Source: Staphylococcus delphini (GTDB lineage Bacteria > Bacillota > Bacilli > Staphylococcales > Staphylococcaceae). Taken from it: a stretch of DNA of 64,000 nt. A program made the translations under genes and the position numbers. The first letter of the stretch is position 1. Every line of letters begins with the position of its first letter. The notes under the pieces were generated by a model. It did no database searches. It saw only the letters and a program-made list of their open reading frames with translations, and was not told the DNA's origin. Shown piece by piece: positions 41,438 to 51,717 of this stretch. The stretch is from contig NZ_LR134263.1 in NCBI RefSeq assembly GCF_900636325.1, positions 310,001-374,000 on the forward strand, read 5' to 3'.

Positions 41438-43189
41438 ATGTTTAATTTAACGATATTACTTTTGGAGCGTGTCGGACTCATTATTATATTGGCATATATT
41501 TTAATGAATTCAAAATACTTCAAGCATACGATGCAACAGCGACAAGCATGGGCATCAAAGTGGCAGTTGTGTATCGTCTTTAGCCTCTTTGCGCTGTTGT
41601 CTAACTTTACGGGTATCGTCATTAAAAATGGGGATATTTTAGCGGGGAGCATTTATTTTCAATTAGATGATAATGTTTCTTTAGCGAATACACGTGTGCT
41701 GACAATCGGTGTCGCAGGACTGGTAGGAGGCCCTTTTGTCAGTGTGTTTGTCGGCATTTTATCTGGTATTTTCCGCCTTTATATGGGTGGTGCAGAAGCG
41801 TATACATATTTAATTTCTTCCCTGTTTATTGGACTCATTTCTGGATATTATGGACGTCAAGCGCTTAAACAACATCAATATCCAACGATTGCGAAAAGTG
41901 CATTGATCGGTGGCATGATGGAAATTGTTCAGATGATTTGTATTTTTTCGTTTGCCCAAGATAAACAGTACGCGATGGACTTGATTGCTCTGATTGGACT
42001 GCCGATGATTGTCGTTAATAGTGCTGGTACAGCGATTTTTATGTCAATTATTAGTTCAACTTTGAAGCAAGAAGAACAAATGCGTGCGGTTCAAACACAC
42101 GATGTATTGGAATTGACCAATCAAACATTGCCTTATTTTAAAGAGGGGCTCAATGAAGACTCCGCAAAACACGTGGCAATGATTATTAAAGATTTGATGA
42201 AAGTATCCGCCGTCGCTATTACGAATCGACATGACATTTTAGCGCATGTGGGAGCAGGGAGTGACCATCATATTCCTAAAAAAGAGATTATTACGCATTT
42301 ATCTAAAGCAGTATTACAAACTGGTGAGCTTAAAGAAGTGCATACGAAAGAGGAAATTGGTTGTACACATCCGCATTGTCCGCTACATGCCGCGCTGGTG
42401 ATTCCGCTTAAAATGCATGGGAAAGTGACAGGAACGTTAAAAATGTACTTTACGAATCCGACTAATTTAACGTTTGTTGAACGGCAGTTAGCGGAAGGTT
42501 TGGCAGAAATTTTTAGTAGTCAAATCGAATTGGGAGAAGCTGAGATGCAAAGTAAGTTGTTGAAAGATGCGGAAATAAAATCCCTTCAAGCACAAGTGAA
42601 CCCGCATTTCTTTTTTAACGCGATGAACACGATTTCAGCATTAGTGCGTATCGATAGCGAAAAAGCGAGGGAATTATTGCTTGAGTTAAGCCATTTCTTT
42701 CGTTCAAATTTACAAGGTTCGCGTCAAAATACGATTACTTTAGAGAAAGAGTTAAGTCAAGTGACGGCTTATTTATCACTCGAACAAGCGCGTTTTCCAG
42801 GACGCTTCGATGTGACTTTTGATGTACCAGAAAAGGTGAAACAAGCATCCGTCCCGCCATTTTTAATTCAAATCCTAGTGGAAAATGCTGTCAAACATGC
42901 GTTTCCAGACCGTAAAAAAGGCAACAAAATTAAAGTCGGGGCGCGTTTAAAAGATGCGCAACAGCTCTGTATTGAAGTGAGTGACAATGGGCGTGGGATT
43001 CCACCAGATAAACTGACACAATTGGGCAAAAAAGTGGTCGAGTCAGAGTCAGGAACAGGTAGTGCTTTAGAAAATTTAAATTTAAGATTAAAAGGTTTGT
43101 TCAGTGAGCAAGCCGCGTTACATTTTGATAGTGATGACACAGGAACGTGCGTATGGTGTACGTTACCTTATCAACAGAAGGAGGATTAA
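41438..43189 (+). CDS. lytS: Sensor histidine kinase LytS
   Basis: This 583-residue membrane sensor kinase has six to seven N-terminal helices (5TM-5TMR LYT domain, about 1-200), a GAF-like middle and a HisKA_7TM-type kinase part. The phospho-accepting His is H390 in QVNPHFFFNAMNT, the same number as in S. aureus LytS; NGRGIP is the ATP-binding G box. It responds to membrane-potential changes and controls LrgAB with LytR. I chose ATG 41438, after AAAAGGAG, over the frame start seven codons upstream. lytR follows 3 bases after its stop. Confidence 0.95.
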   Translation: MFNLTILLLERVGLIIILAYILMNSKYFKHTMQQRQAWASKWQLCIVFSLFALLSNFTGIVIKNGDILAGSIYFQLDDNVSLANTRVLTIGVAGLVGGPFVSVFVGILSGIFRLYMGGAEAYTYLISSLFIGLISGYYGRQALKQHQYPTIAKSALIGGMMEIVQMICIFSFAQDKQYAMDLIALIGLPMIVVNSAGTAIFMSIISSTLKQEEQMRAVQTHDVLELTNQTLPYFKEGLNEDSAKHVAMIIKDLMKVSAVAITNRHDILAHVGAGSDHHIPKKEIITHLSKAVLQTGELKEVHTKEEIGCTHPHCPLHAALVIPLKMHGKVTGTLKMYFTNPTNLTFVERQLAEGLAEIFSSQIELGEAEMQSKLLKDAEIKSLQAQVNPHFFFNAMNTISALVRIDSEKARELLLELSHFFRSNLQGSRQNTITLEKELSQVTAYLSLEQARFPGRFDVTFDVPEKVKQASVPPFLIQILVENAVKHAFPDRKKGNKIKVGARLKDAQQLCIEVSDNGRGIPPDKLTQLGKKVVESESGTGSALENLNLRLKGLFSEQAALHFDSDDTGTCVWCTLPYQQKED

Positions 43190-43192
43190 ATC

Positions 43193-43927
43193 ATGCGTGC
43201 ATTAATTGTTGACGATGAACCACTCGCGCGTAATGAATTGATATATTTATTGAATCGTATCGGCGGATTTGACGTTTTAGATGAAGCGGAAAATGTGAGC
43301 GAAACGATTGAAGCGTTGTTAGTAAACGAATATGATTTGGTGTTTTTAGATATTAATTTAATGAATGAAAATGGGATTGAATTAGGTCAAAAAATACAGA
43401 AGATGAAAGCACCGCCTGCGATTGTATTTGCGACAGCGCATGACCAATATGCGGTACAGGCGTTCGAACTGAATGCGACAGATTATATTATGAAGCCATT
43501 TGATCAATCTCGCATTGCGCAAGCTGTGGCAAAAGTGCGTGCACAGCAGGAAAAGTACGAAGACATGCATGTGCCACATTCAGCTGTGAAAGTGACGCAA
43601 CCTTTACCGATTGAAATTGGCGAGCGAATTCATATGTTGAACCCTGCTGATGTAATTGGTATTTCGGTCAATCAAGGTGTGACCACGATTTATACGACGC
43701 AAGGGGAGTATGAGACGCATGAGCCTTTGAGTGCGTATGAGAAACGTTTGGATGAGGCGCAGTTTATTCGGATTCATCGTTCGAATGTCATCAATCGACA
43801 ACATATTGAGGCGATTGAGCATTGGTTTAATTCGACGTATATGGTGACGTTGACGGACGGCGTGAAGATGCAGGTGAGTCGGTCGTATATGAAGAAGTTT
43901 AAGCAGGTGATGGGTTTAAGGTTGTGA
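43193..43927 (+). CDS. lytR: LytTR response regulator LytR
   Basis: This 244-residue regulator has a receiver domain (1-115) with phospho-acceptor D53 in [10 protein letters not shown] and conserved D8, D9 and K102 (YIMKPFD). A LytTR DNA-binding domain follows (about 140-244: [18 protein letters not shown] and [16 protein letters not shown]). It is coupled to lytS and activates lrgAB, which lies downstream beyond an 854-bp gap. Ribosome site AAGGAGG. Confidence 0.96.
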   Translation: MRALIVDDEPLARNELIYLLNRIGGFDVLDEAENVSETIEALLVNEYDLVFLDINLMNENGIELGQKIQKMKAPPAIVFATAHDQYAVQAFELNATDYIMKPFDQSRIAQAVAKVRAQQEKYEDMHVPHSAVKVTQPLPIEIGERIHMLNPADVIGISVNQGVTTIYTTQGEYETHEPLSAYEKRLDEAQFIRIHRSNVINRQHIEAIEHWFNSTYMVTLTDGVKMQVSRSYMKKFKQVMGLRL

Positions 43928-43940
43928 ATGGAATGATGAG

Positions 43941-43979
43941 GAGTGAGACGGCGTGTTTGATGTGTCTCACTCTTTTATT
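43941..43979 (+). terminator. lytSR terminator
   Basis: GAGTGAGAC and GTCTCACTC are perfect arms followed by a T-rich run. Confidence 0.88.
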
Positions 43980-44030
43980 TCATGAAGTTTTATAGAACAT
44001 TTCAAGATACATTGTCAGCATAGGCAATTG

Positions 44031-44420
44031 ATAACTGCTGAATCGTGCTGCGCTTTCATAGGGGCTGAGGGGAGGTTGTGACAAAAGCGCTCAGGATTTG
44101 AGCAGAACCGAGCGATGAGCAAAATTGATTTCCAAATTTTGCCGAAATCGCGGGAGTTCTGTCGAAAATCCTGCTTTTGGAACACCGTTTATTGATTCAC
44201 AGCGCACCCATTCATTGTGGATTTTGGGAGCAGTACAGAAATTTCATGTGTAACAAAGATTTCGTCGTACTGCCCCCGCAAGGCTGACTAGACTTCTCAA
44301 AAGTGCAAACATTGAGAAGTCAGACAGCTACTGCGATAAACAGCAACCACTATTAAAGTAAAGAGTCGACTGTCAGCGGTACGCACGCATCCCCTCAGGA
44401 GTCTTGCACGATTCTTGCAG
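44031..44420. repeat. Dispersed intergenic repeat, copy 4 (composite), with nested hairpins
   Basis: The element starts with AATCGTGCTGCGCTTTC-type family sequence (44041-44060) and ends with the segment 44346-44405 that matches the window start 1-60. Three hairpins lie between: 44081-44182 (long, imperfect, CAAAAGC/GCTTTTG), 44226-44277 (GGGAGCAGTAC/GTACTGCCCCC), and 44291-44321 (GACTTCTCAA/TTGAGAAGTC, perfect). There is no ORF. The 43928-44781 gap has no other feature I can name. Confidence 0.65.
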
Positions 44421-44781
44421 TCGGAGCGAGTGTCTCAACTGTAGAAAGTGTTGTGTTTGAAACATCCACATGGCATCATGAAACAAACTTCATCACATCA
44501 TCCTTCAGTTTTTGGGGGGATAGATGGGGTGCCTCGAAATGACAAATGGTGGGTTGATGTGATTGAAACGAAATAGGTTCAGGTTGCTGAAAATTGGGAA
44601 GTTGTATCAACCTAAAGTGTATTTTTGCTTCTCAATTTGACATTTAAATCATGTGATTGTTCGACAAGGGTGTGATTTTGTATTTCACGCCTCTTTTTTT
44701 GCATTTCGGGATGAAAACGATCTATGTGAATTTTTTCATAATATAATGAAGTCAATCAGAGATGCACGGGAGGTTGTAAAA

Positions 44782-45216
44782 GTGAAACAAAAAGAAGAGA
44801 AAACGTACAGTTTTTTACATCAAGTGTTGGTCATAGCGTCAGTGTTGTTTGTTTCAAGTATTATTGAATCATTTATGCCGATTCCTATGCCGGCATCAGT
44901 GATAGGGCTCGTATTACTGTTCGTTTTATTATGTACAGGTGTCATCAAGCTCGGTCAAGTTGAAAAAGTAGGGACAGCGCTAACGAATAATATCGGCTTT
45001 TTATTCGTGCCTGCTGGGATTTCAGTTGTAAATTCATTAGACATTATTAGTGCAAGTCCGATTCTCATTATTGGCTTGATTATTATTTCAACAATTCTAC
45101 TACTTGTATTTACAGGCTTTGCGTCACAAATTTTAATGCGTATGACGACGAAAGATAAAGTAGCAACACCGCCGCGTACGAAAGCGAAAGTGAAAGGAGC
45201 GCATTCACATGGTTAA
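44782..45216 (+). CDS. lrgA: Antiholin-like protein LrgA
   Basis: This roughly 144-residue holin-like membrane protein has four helices (core [19 protein letters not shown] and [14 protein letters not shown]). With LrgB it opposes CidAB in the control of murein hydrolase activity and lysis, and is linked to pyruvate uptake in later work. The frame is open from 44653, but GTG 44782 has GGGAGG eight bases upstream and gives the family length. It overlaps lrgB by 8 bases and is expected to be LytR-activated. Confidence 0.93.
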   Translation: MKQKEEKTYSFLHQVLVIASVLFVSSIIESFMPIPMPASVIGLVLLFVLLCTGVIKLGQVEKVGTALTNNIGFLFVPAGISVVNSLDIISASPILIIGLIIISTILLLVFTGFASQILMRMTTKDKVATPPRTKAKVKGAHSHG

Positions 45217-45910
45217 TCATCTCGCTATAGACACACCGTATTTCGGTATTTTATTATCAGTGATTCCATTTCTAATCGCAACTGTACTTTTTAAGAAAAC
45301 AAATGGCTTTTTCTTATTCGCACCACTCTTTGTTGCGATGGTTTTCGGAGTAGCGTTCTTACACTTTACAGGTATTCCATATGAAAAGTACAAAATTGGT
45401 GGGGACATCATTAATTTCTTCCTTGGACCAGCGACGATTTCATTTGCGATTCCTTTATACAAAAAGCGTGATGTCTTGGTGAAACATTGGCATCGTATTA
45501 TCGGCGGTATTGGAATTGGTACTGTATTGGCACTTGTTGGTATTTTCTTTGTCGCAAAAGCACTTCAATTCGGTAGTGACATTATCGCATCAATGCTTCC
45601 GCAAGCAGCAACAACAGCGATTGCACTACCTGTATCAGAAGGCATTGGCGGTATTAAAGAGTTGACATCATTAGCGGTTATTTTAAATGCGGTCATTATT
45701 TATGCGTTAGGTAATAAATTATTGAAATGGTTCCACATTGATGATCCGATTGCGAGAGGCTTATCTTTAGGAACGAGCGGACATACGTTAGGTGTAGCGG
45801 CAGCAAAAGAATTAGGACCAGTAGAGGAGTCAATGGCGAGCATCGCGATTGTACTGGTTGGGGTTGTCGTTGTAGCAGTTGTTCCGATTTTGACACTGAT
45901 CTTCTTCTAG
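45209..45910 (+). CDS. lrgB: Antiholin-like protein LrgB
   Basis: This 233-residue polytopic membrane protein of the LrgB/CidB family is the partner of LrgA. Family blocks include [22 protein letters not shown]-like [17 protein letters not shown], and [17 protein letters not shown] near the C-terminus. It starts inside lrgA's end, preceded by a GGAG ribosome site, so translation is coupled. Confidence 0.95.
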   Translation: MVNHLAIDTPYFGILLSVIPFLIATVLFKKTNGFFLFAPLFVAMVFGVAFLHFTGIPYEKYKIGGDIINFFLGPATISFAIPLYKKRDVLVKHWHRIIGGIGIGTVLALVGIFFVAKALQFGSDIIASMLPQAATTAIALPVSEGIGGIKELTSLAVILNAVIIYALGNKLLKWFHIDDPIARGLSLGTSGHTLGVAAAKELGPVEESMASIAIVLVGVVVVAVVPILTLIFF

Positions 45911-45931
45911 ACACAATATCAATAGCATAAA

Positions 45932-45982
45932 AATGTTGTACAGCACGTGTAAGTTGGAATGCGCGTCTGTACAACTTTTTTG
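45932..45982 (+). terminator. lrgAB terminator
   Basis: GTTGTACAG and CTGTACAAC are perfect arms followed by T6. Confidence 0.85.
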
Positions 45983-46018
45983 TATACAGAATTGTCAAAT
46001 ATATCACAATAGTTTTTG

Positions 46019-46032
46019 CGTGAACGTTTTCA
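46019..46032 (+). promoter_or_regulatory. Candidate cre (CcpA) site before dhaK
   Basis: CGTGAACGTTTTCA matches the cre consensus TGWAARCGYTWNCW at 12 of 14 positions by eye. It lies just upstream of TATAAT at 46043-46048. Carbon catabolite repression of dihydroxyacetone use would make sense. Confidence 0.45.
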
Positions 46033-46076
46033 TTTTAAAACTTATAATAGAAGAAACTAGGATAGAAGGTGAGCAA

Positions 46077-47039
46077 ATGAAAAAGTTAATCCAGGATAAA
46101 ACGCACTTTTTGCAAGACATGCTAGACGGGTTGAAAATGACTAATCCGAACATTGATGTGATTGCAGATACGGTCGTTGTACGTCAGCATAAAAAAACGT
46201 CTGGTGTCGCATTAGTTTCTGGTGGCGGTAGTGGTCACGAACCTGCACATGCGGGCTATGTCGGCGAAGGTATGTTGGATGCTGCGGTATGTGGTGAAGT
46301 GTTTACCTCACCGACACCGGACAAAGTGTTAGAAGCCATTAAAGCGGTAGACAATGGAGACGGTGTGTTACTCATTGTTAAAAATTACGCTGGTGACGTC
46401 ATGAACTTTGAAATGGCTAAAGATATGGCAGCGATGGAAGACATTCAAGTAGAAATGGTCGTCGTAGGTGATGACATTGCGATTGATGATGTTGAAAAAC
46501 GTCGCGGTGTTGCAGGGACGGTCTTTGTTCATAAATATGCCGGTTATTTATCAGAGCGTGGCAAGAAATTAACAGAGCTGAAAACTGAAGTCGAAGCATT
46601 GATTGAGCAAATTCGTACAATTGGGATGGCTTTAACACCGCCTGCTGTACCAACGACAGGTAAGTATGGTTTCGATATTGAAGATCATGAAATGGAAATC
46701 GGTATTGGTATTCACGGTGAACGTGGGTTAGAACGTGTGCCAGTTGAACCGGTTGAACAAATTGTGCAACGTTTGATTGAACAATTGAAAGCTGAAGTGA
46801 CAAGCGATGAATTGATTGTTATGGTCAATGGTATGGGCGGTACACCATTATCAGAATTAGATATTGTGACGAAATATGTCGCATTACAGTTAGAACAAGA
46901 AGGAAAAACTGTAAAAGGATGGTTTGTAGGTGATTATATGACATCACTCGATATGCAAGGCTTCTCATTAACTTTTGTTCCTTATGACGAACACGTATTA
47001 TCAGCATTTCGCGCACCTACAACAAGTCGATTTTTTTAA
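46077..47039 (+). CDS. dhaK: PTS-dependent dihydroxyacetone kinase, DhaK
   Basis: This 320-residue subunit binds dihydroxyacetone covalently; the hemiaminal His is H213 in GIGIHGERG. The substrate-site box SGGGSGHEPAHAGYVG lies near residue 50. With DhaL and the phosphate donor DhaM it phosphorylates dihydroxyacetone using PTS-derived phosphate. ATG 46077, with GAAGGTGAG, is preferred over the longer frame from 45933, which runs back through the lrgB terminator. Confidence 0.94.
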   Translation: MKKLIQDKTHFLQDMLDGLKMTNPNIDVIADTVVVRQHKKTSGVALVSGGGSGHEPAHAGYVGEGMLDAAVCGEVFTSPTPDKVLEAIKAVDNGDGVLLIVKNYAGDVMNFEMAKDMAAMEDIQVEMVVVGDDIAIDDVEKRRGVAGTVFVHKYAGYLSERGKKLTELKTEVEALIEQIRTIGMALTPPAVPTTGKYGFDIEDHEMEIGIGIHGERGLERVPVEPVEQIVQRLIEQLKAEVTSDELIVMVNGMGGTPLSELDIVTKYVALQLEQEGKTVKGWFVGDYMTSLDMQGFSLTFVPYDEHVLSAFRAPTTSRFF

Positions 47040-47061
47040 CATAATCCAGGAGGTTTCCAAG

Positions 47062-47643
47062 ATGGACGTAGCAACTTTAAAAGAACGATTACTTGCATTA
47101 AAAGAAACATTTGAAACAGAAGAAGAGGCTTTGACAGAGTTAGACCGTGCGATTGGTGACGGGGACCACGGTGTGAATATGCGACGTGGTTTTGAAGCAC
47201 TTCCTGACCAATTAGACGACAGCTCGATGCAAGCTTTATTCAAAACGACAGGGATGACGCTCATGTCGAAAGTGGGTGGCGCGTCTGGACCATTATACGG
47301 TTTTAGTTTTGTTAAAATGGCGCAAGTCTCAAAAGATGAGATTGATCATGACAACTTAGTCGAATTGTTAAAAGCATTTGAAGAAGCTGTGGCCCAACGC
47401 GGAAAAGTGACTTTGAATGAAAAAACAATGTATGACGTCATTGCACGTGCGAGAGAAGCAGTAGAACAAGGTGAGACTGTCGATTTAGCAACGTTACAAT
47501 CTTATGCCGATGCGACACGTGATATCGAAGCGACGAAAGGCCGGGCATCATATTTTAAAAAAGATTCAATCGGGTATATTGATCCTGGTGCACAAAGTAG
47601 TGTTTACATTTTAAATGCACTGATAGGAGCTGATGAAGCGTGA
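47062..47643 (+). CDS. dhaL: Dihydroxyacetone kinase subunit DhaL
   Basis: This 193-residue ADP-binding subunit has the metal/ADP ligands in AIGDGDHGVNM (about residues 29-39), the loop VGGASGPLYG and the C-terminal DPGAQSS. The bound ADP is rephosphorylated by DhaM and passes phosphate to dihydroxyacetone on DhaK. ATG 47062 follows CAGGAGG. It overlaps dhaM by 4 bases. Confidence 0.95.
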   Translation: MDVATLKERLLALKETFETEEEALTELDRAIGDGDHGVNMRRGFEALPDQLDDSSMQALFKTTGMTLMSKVGGASGPLYGFSFVKMAQVSKDEIDHDNLVELLKAFEEAVAQRGKVTLNEKTMYDVIARAREAVEQGETVDLATLQSYADATRDIEATKGRASYFKKDSIGYIDPGAQSSVYILNALIGADEA

Positions 47644-47999
47644 CACAAATCGTTTTAGTAAGTCACAGTGATAAAATTTCAGAAGGTACGCAAGAACTCC
47701 TTGCACAAATGGCACAAGATGTAACTGTCATCGCAATTGGTGGCATTGAAGGCGAAATCGGTACATCTTTTGATGACATTTCTGCAGTATTAAATGATAT
47801 AGACGATGATGCGATTTGTTTTTTTGATATCGGCTCATCGGAAATGAATTTGGATATGGCAATTGAAATGTATACGGGGACACATCGTATTGAAAAAGTG
47901 GATGCCCCAATTGTAGAAGGCAGTTTCATTGCGGCAGTTGCCTTGTCGACAGGTCAAACGATAGATGAAGCCATCGCATCTGTCGACGAAGCATTTTAA
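47640..47999 (+). CDS. dhaM: Phosphotransferase subunit DhaM
   Basis: This 119-residue EIIA-mannose-like domain has phospho-accepting His H9 in VLVSHSDKISEG. It takes phosphate from HPr and passes it to the ADP on DhaL. It is the single-domain Gram-positive form, without the HPr and EI-like extensions of E. coli DhaM. GTG start overlaps the dhaL stop (GTGA). Confidence 0.93.
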   Translation: MTQIVLVSHSDKISEGTQELLAQMAQDVTVIAIGGIEGEIGTSFDDISAVLNDIDDDAICFFDIGSSEMNLDMAIEMYTGTHRIEKVDAPIVEGSFIAAVALSTGQTIDEAIASVDEAF

Positions 48000-48013
48000 T
48001 AACATCTATAGAA

Positions 48014-48062
48014 ATAGGACAGCATGAGCGCGTATCGCACGACAATGTTGTCCTATTTTTTA
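48014..48062. terminator. dhaKLM / phnA terminator
   Basis: ATAGGACA and TGTCCTAT arms with inner pairings, followed by T6. It lies between convergent genes and may work in both directions. Confidence 0.85.
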
Positions 48063-48065
48063 ACG

Positions 48066-48416
48066 TTATTTAATTTTTTTCACAACTTCAGATTTTAAAC
48101 CAATTTGCCCAAAACCAGGAATCTTACAGTCGATATCGTGGCCGTCTTCAGGGTCAACGAGTTTAATATTTTTTACTTTTGTACCTTGTTTAATCATTTG
48201 AGAACTGCCTTTGATTTTTAAATCACGAATGACTGACACCGTGTCACCATCTTGAAGTGGATTACCATTTGCATCACGGATGACGGCTTGTTCAGCAGCT
48301 GCCTCGAGTGCATCGTTTGTCCATTCATACGCACACATCGGGCAAATGTAAAGTCCGCCATCTTCGTAAGTATATTCAGAATCACACTGCGGACAGTTTG
48401 GGATTGCGGTTGTCAT
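48066..48416 (-). CDS. PhnA/YjdM-type zinc-ribbon protein
   Basis: This 116-residue protein has an N-terminal zinc ribbon ([21 protein letters not shown], shown split as CPQC and CPMC) and a C-terminal PhnA domain with [17 protein letters not shown]. Despite the historic name, PhnA/YjdM members are not proven phosphonate enzymes. The ATG seven codons inside the open frame (48416) gives the usual MTTAIPNC start. Neither start has a strong ribosome site. Monocistronic. Confidence 0.85.
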   Translation of the reverse strand: MTTAIPNCPQCDSEYTYEDGGLYICPMCAYEWTNDALEAAAEQAVIRDANGNPLQDGDTVSVIRDLKIKGSSQMIKQGTKVKNIKLVDPEDGHDIDCKIPGFGQIGLKSEVVKKIK

Positions 48417-48568
48417 GTTAGAATCAACTACTTTCATTAAAAATATAAATCTAATCTAACACATTCTGAGTGAAAAGTATGTAACAAATTTAACGACGTG
48501 TTACGATAATTGTATGATACGCAATGAAGTGTCATACGGTCACTAACTTAAAGAAAGAGGGATGGAAG

Positions 48569-49957
48569 ATGACAAAGTTTGATGTAGAAAACCCTTCAAC
48601 AGGAGCAGTCATTAAAACTTATGCATTTACAGAAGAAGCTGAAATTCACCATAAAATTGAACGTGCGTACGAAGCGTATTTATCATGGCGTGAAGTCGAT
48701 GCGCATGAGCGTTCACGTTTATTATGGCAATGGTCAACTTTAATTAAAGAGAACCGTGAAGCATTAGCAGAACTGATTACACTTGAAGGGGGCAAGCCTT
48801 ATCAAGAAGCATTAGGTGAAGTGGATTACGCAGTCGGCTACGTGGATTGGTATGCCGAAGAAGTGAAGCGCATTTACGGTAGAACGATTCCAGCTAACAC
48901 GCCAGATAAGAAAATTTTAGTGGATAAATTTCCAGTTGGTGTGGTAGGGGCAATTACACCGTGGAACTTCCCCGCTGCAATGATTACGCGTAAAATGGCA
49001 CCCGCGCTCGCAGCAGGTTGTACGATTGTATGTAAACCAGCGACACAAACGCCAATGACGACGATTCGTTTAGTCGAATTAGCACATGAAGCGGGCATTC
49101 CTGAAGATGCGATTTCATACATTTTAGCGAGTGGTAAAACAGCAGGGAAAATTTTCACTGAACATGAACTGATTAACAAGGTGACTTTCACAGGCTCTAC
49201 ACCAGTCGGTAAAAAGTTGATCGAACAATCAGCGGCATCCGTTAAAAATGTCACAATGGAACTCGGCGGTCTGGCACCACTCATCGTGCATAAAGATGCC
49301 GACATTGAACATGCAGTCGAACAAACGATTAAAACAAAATTTAGAAATGCAGGCCAAACTTGTATTTGTGCCAACCGTATTTATGTACACGAAGATATTG
49401 CAGAAGAATACGAAAAACAACTGATTGAACAAGTCCACGCCTTAAAAGTAGGGGACGGTATGGAAAAAGATGTGAAAGTCGGACCGCTCATCAATCAAAA
49501 AGGGGTCGACAAAGTGATCGATCACATTCAAGATGCGGTGGAACATGGCGGTCGATTATCACGTGAATTAGACGATATTCAAGAACTCGGAGGCAACTTC
49601 TTGAAGCCAGTCGTCATTACCAATGTGAACCACGATATGAAATGTATGCATGAAGAAACATTTGGCCCAGTCGCACCAGTGATGCGTTATTCAGATATTG
49701 ATGAAGCGATTCATTTAGCGAATGATACAGAATTTGGCTTGGCTTCTTACTTTTTCACGAACGATTATCGCACAGGACTTTATATTTACAATAACTTACA
49801 TTACGGCGTCGTGGGTTGGAATGACGGCGCACCATCCGCACCACATGCGCCATTTGGTGGTGTGAAAGAAAGTGGTTACGGACGCGAAGGTGGTATTGAA
49901 GGTATCGAACCTTATCTTGAAACGAAATATCTTTCAATCGGTACAAAAACAAAATAA
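48569..49957 (+). CDS. gabD: Succinate-semialdehyde dehydrogenase (GabD-like)
   Basis: This 462-residue NAD(P)-dependent aldehyde dehydrogenase has catalytic C265 in GQTCICANRI and general-base E231 in ELGGLAP. The CICANR box and the GGVKESGYGREGG end are typical of the succinate-semialdehyde dehydrogenase branch (GabD/SSADH), but other short-chain semialdehydes are possible. ATG 48569 is preferred for GAGGGATGGAAG upstream; the frame opens at 48524. No gabT or gabP is nearby, so the pathway context is lacking. Confidence 0.85.
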   Translation: MTKFDVENPSTGAVIKTYAFTEEAEIHHKIERAYEAYLSWREVDAHERSRLLWQWSTLIKENREALAELITLEGGKPYQEALGEVDYAVGYVDWYAEEVKRIYGRTIPANTPDKKILVDKFPVGVVGAITPWNFPAAMITRKMAPALAAGCTIVCKPATQTPMTTIRLVELAHEAGIPEDAISYILASGKTAGKIFTEHELINKVTFTGSTPVGKKLIEQSAASVKNVTMELGGLAPLIVHKDADIEHAVEQTIKTKFRNAGQTCICANRIYVHEDIAEEYEKQLIEQVHALKVGDGMEKDVKVGPLINQKGVDKVIDHIQDAVEHGGRLSRELDDIQELGGNFLKPVVITNVNHDMKCMHEETFGPVAPVMRYSDIDEAIHLANDTEFGLASYFFTNDYRTGLYIYNNLHYGVVGWNDGAPSAPHAPFGGVKESGYGREGGIEGIEPYLETKYLSIGTKTK

Positions 49958-49976
49958 CGATTGATTGAATCAACTA

Positions 49977-50013
49977 AAGGCTGGGAGCATATCATCATCT
50001 CCCGGTCTTTTTA
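49977..50013 (+). terminator. gabD terminator
   Basis: GGCTGGGAG pairs with CTCCCGGTC, followed by T5. Confidence 0.75.
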
Positions 50014-50159
50014 TTGAGTGAAGGTAGCGGGCTAAATATATTAAGCCATCATCTATATGGTATGTTTCTTTCCTCTTTTTCAAGGAACATGATAGGCACT
50101 TCTTTAACCGCAAGAAAGTAAAAAACAAGGGTACGTGGGAGCACCTTGGAAAAATTAAG

Positions 50160-50570
50160 TTAATCAACGTATTTTTTCATATCATTCACGAATATAAGGC
50201 ACTGTAATAGATTATGTTTAGATTTATTGAAGTTTTTTAAATTAGATTTAACAAAAATTTCATGAGTCATATCATTATATTTAATGCCATATGCTGAAAG
50301 ATGTTCTTCAAAGATTTTTTTGCGCTTTTTCGATTTGTTTATGAAAACCCCATTGTTTTCTAATCCGAATATAGTATAGCCATCGTCTGTTAAAGTGATG
50401 ATGTCCCGAGATTGATCGTATATAGCATATATAATCAAATTGTCTAAAGTGTGATCTTTAAAAGGAGAGTCTATTCTTACTACATTGTTTGACAAATTAG
50501 AAAACGCTAATTCTTGGTTGTACCAATCAAAACATTCTTTTTTTAATTTGTGAGCATCAAATGTAGCCAT
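50160..50570 (-). CDS. DUF1828 domain protein, short
   Basis: This 136-residue protein fits the DUF1828 family (block ITLTDDGYTIFGLENNG at about residues 57-73). Many relatives carry a C-terminal DUF1829 domain and are about 250 residues; this one ends at FVNDMKKYVD, about where that domain would start. It may be a natural short form or a truncated gene. The ribosome site is good (AAGGAGG). It is lower in GC than its neighbours, which suggests acquisition. Function is unknown. Confidence 0.7.
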   Translation of the reverse strand: MATFDAHKLKKECFDWYNQELAFSNLSNNVVRIDSPFKDHTLDNLIIYAIYDQSRDIITLTDDGYTIFGLENNGVFINKSKKRKKIFEEHLSAYGIKYNDMTHEIFVKSNLKNFNKSKHNLLQCLIFVNDMKKYVD

Positions 50571-50772
50571 ATTAACCCTCCTTTATTCAAATTCTTGTAA
50601 ATTATTATAATCTAAAAACAATATATAAGCACTATAGACGTTATAAATATCTTGAAAATCTTTCACGCTCATTTTATAAGCCAATTTGCCTTTTATTATC
50701 GAACACCCCTTTAAATCATTTATTTATGTTATGCTTTTATTAACTAAAATCATATAAAAAAGGAGCAACTCA

Positions 50773-51075
50773 ATGATTATTTCACTTGTCGTTTTTGGTT
50801 TTATTTTTTTATTTTTACTCGTGATTCATGTATTCAAATTAGATCCTTTAATTGCCAATATCGACTTTGAACAAATTGATGAACGCTATCATGATACTGT
50901 TCGGAGACAATGGTTCATTTGGGCGGGAATGTTGGTGATTGTTCTCGCCATTTGGACAACAATCTTCACTTTTTATTATCGTAACGACCTTCTTTTTATT
51001 GGAGGTATAATATGCTTTATCATTTTAACTTGGGTTAGGTTGCACTATCTCACAAAAAAGTATAAAAAGGGTTAA
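50773..51075 (+). CDS. Small three-helix membrane protein
   Basis: This 100-residue protein has hydrophobic helices at about 2-22, 47-67 and 72-90, an acidic loop (FEQIDERYHDTVRRQW) and a basic tail. AAAAAAGGAG precedes the ATG. I recognise no family. It stands alone between the DUF1828 gene and isdI and has no obvious terminator. Confidence 0.65.
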   Translation: MIISLVVFGFIFLFLLVIHVFKLDPLIANIDFEQIDERYHDTVRRQWFIWAGMLVIVLAIWTTIFTFYYRNDLLFIGGIICFIILTWVRLHYLTKKYKKG

Positions 51076-51089
51076 TGACATAATTTCGG

Positions 51090-51119
51090 TTGATAATGAT
51101 AATCTTTATCAATTATAAT
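51090..51119 (+). promoter_or_regulatory. isdI promoter with Fur box
   Basis: TTGATA (51090-51095), 18 bp, TATAAT (51114-51119). The 19-bp Fur box GATAATGATAATCTTTATC at 51092-51110 covers the -35 and spacer, so iron-bound Fur should block it. Confidence 0.85.
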
Positions 51120-51574
<455 letters not shown>

Positions 51575-51584
51575 ATAGATGAAA

Positions 51585-51618
51585 ACAGGTCTCGGCTGTA
51601 TCGCGGGGCCTGTTTTTG
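51585..51618 (+). terminator. isdI terminator
   Basis: ACAGGTCTCG pairs with CGGGGCCTGT, followed by T5. Confidence 0.8.
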
Positions 51619-51717
51619 TGTTTTGATTTTTTGTATGATTGTCATTTCCTTAGCCTAGAAAGACTACAAATCGCTCAAAATAGATTATAATGTTATCGAA
51701 AGATGCGAGGTGTAGAA

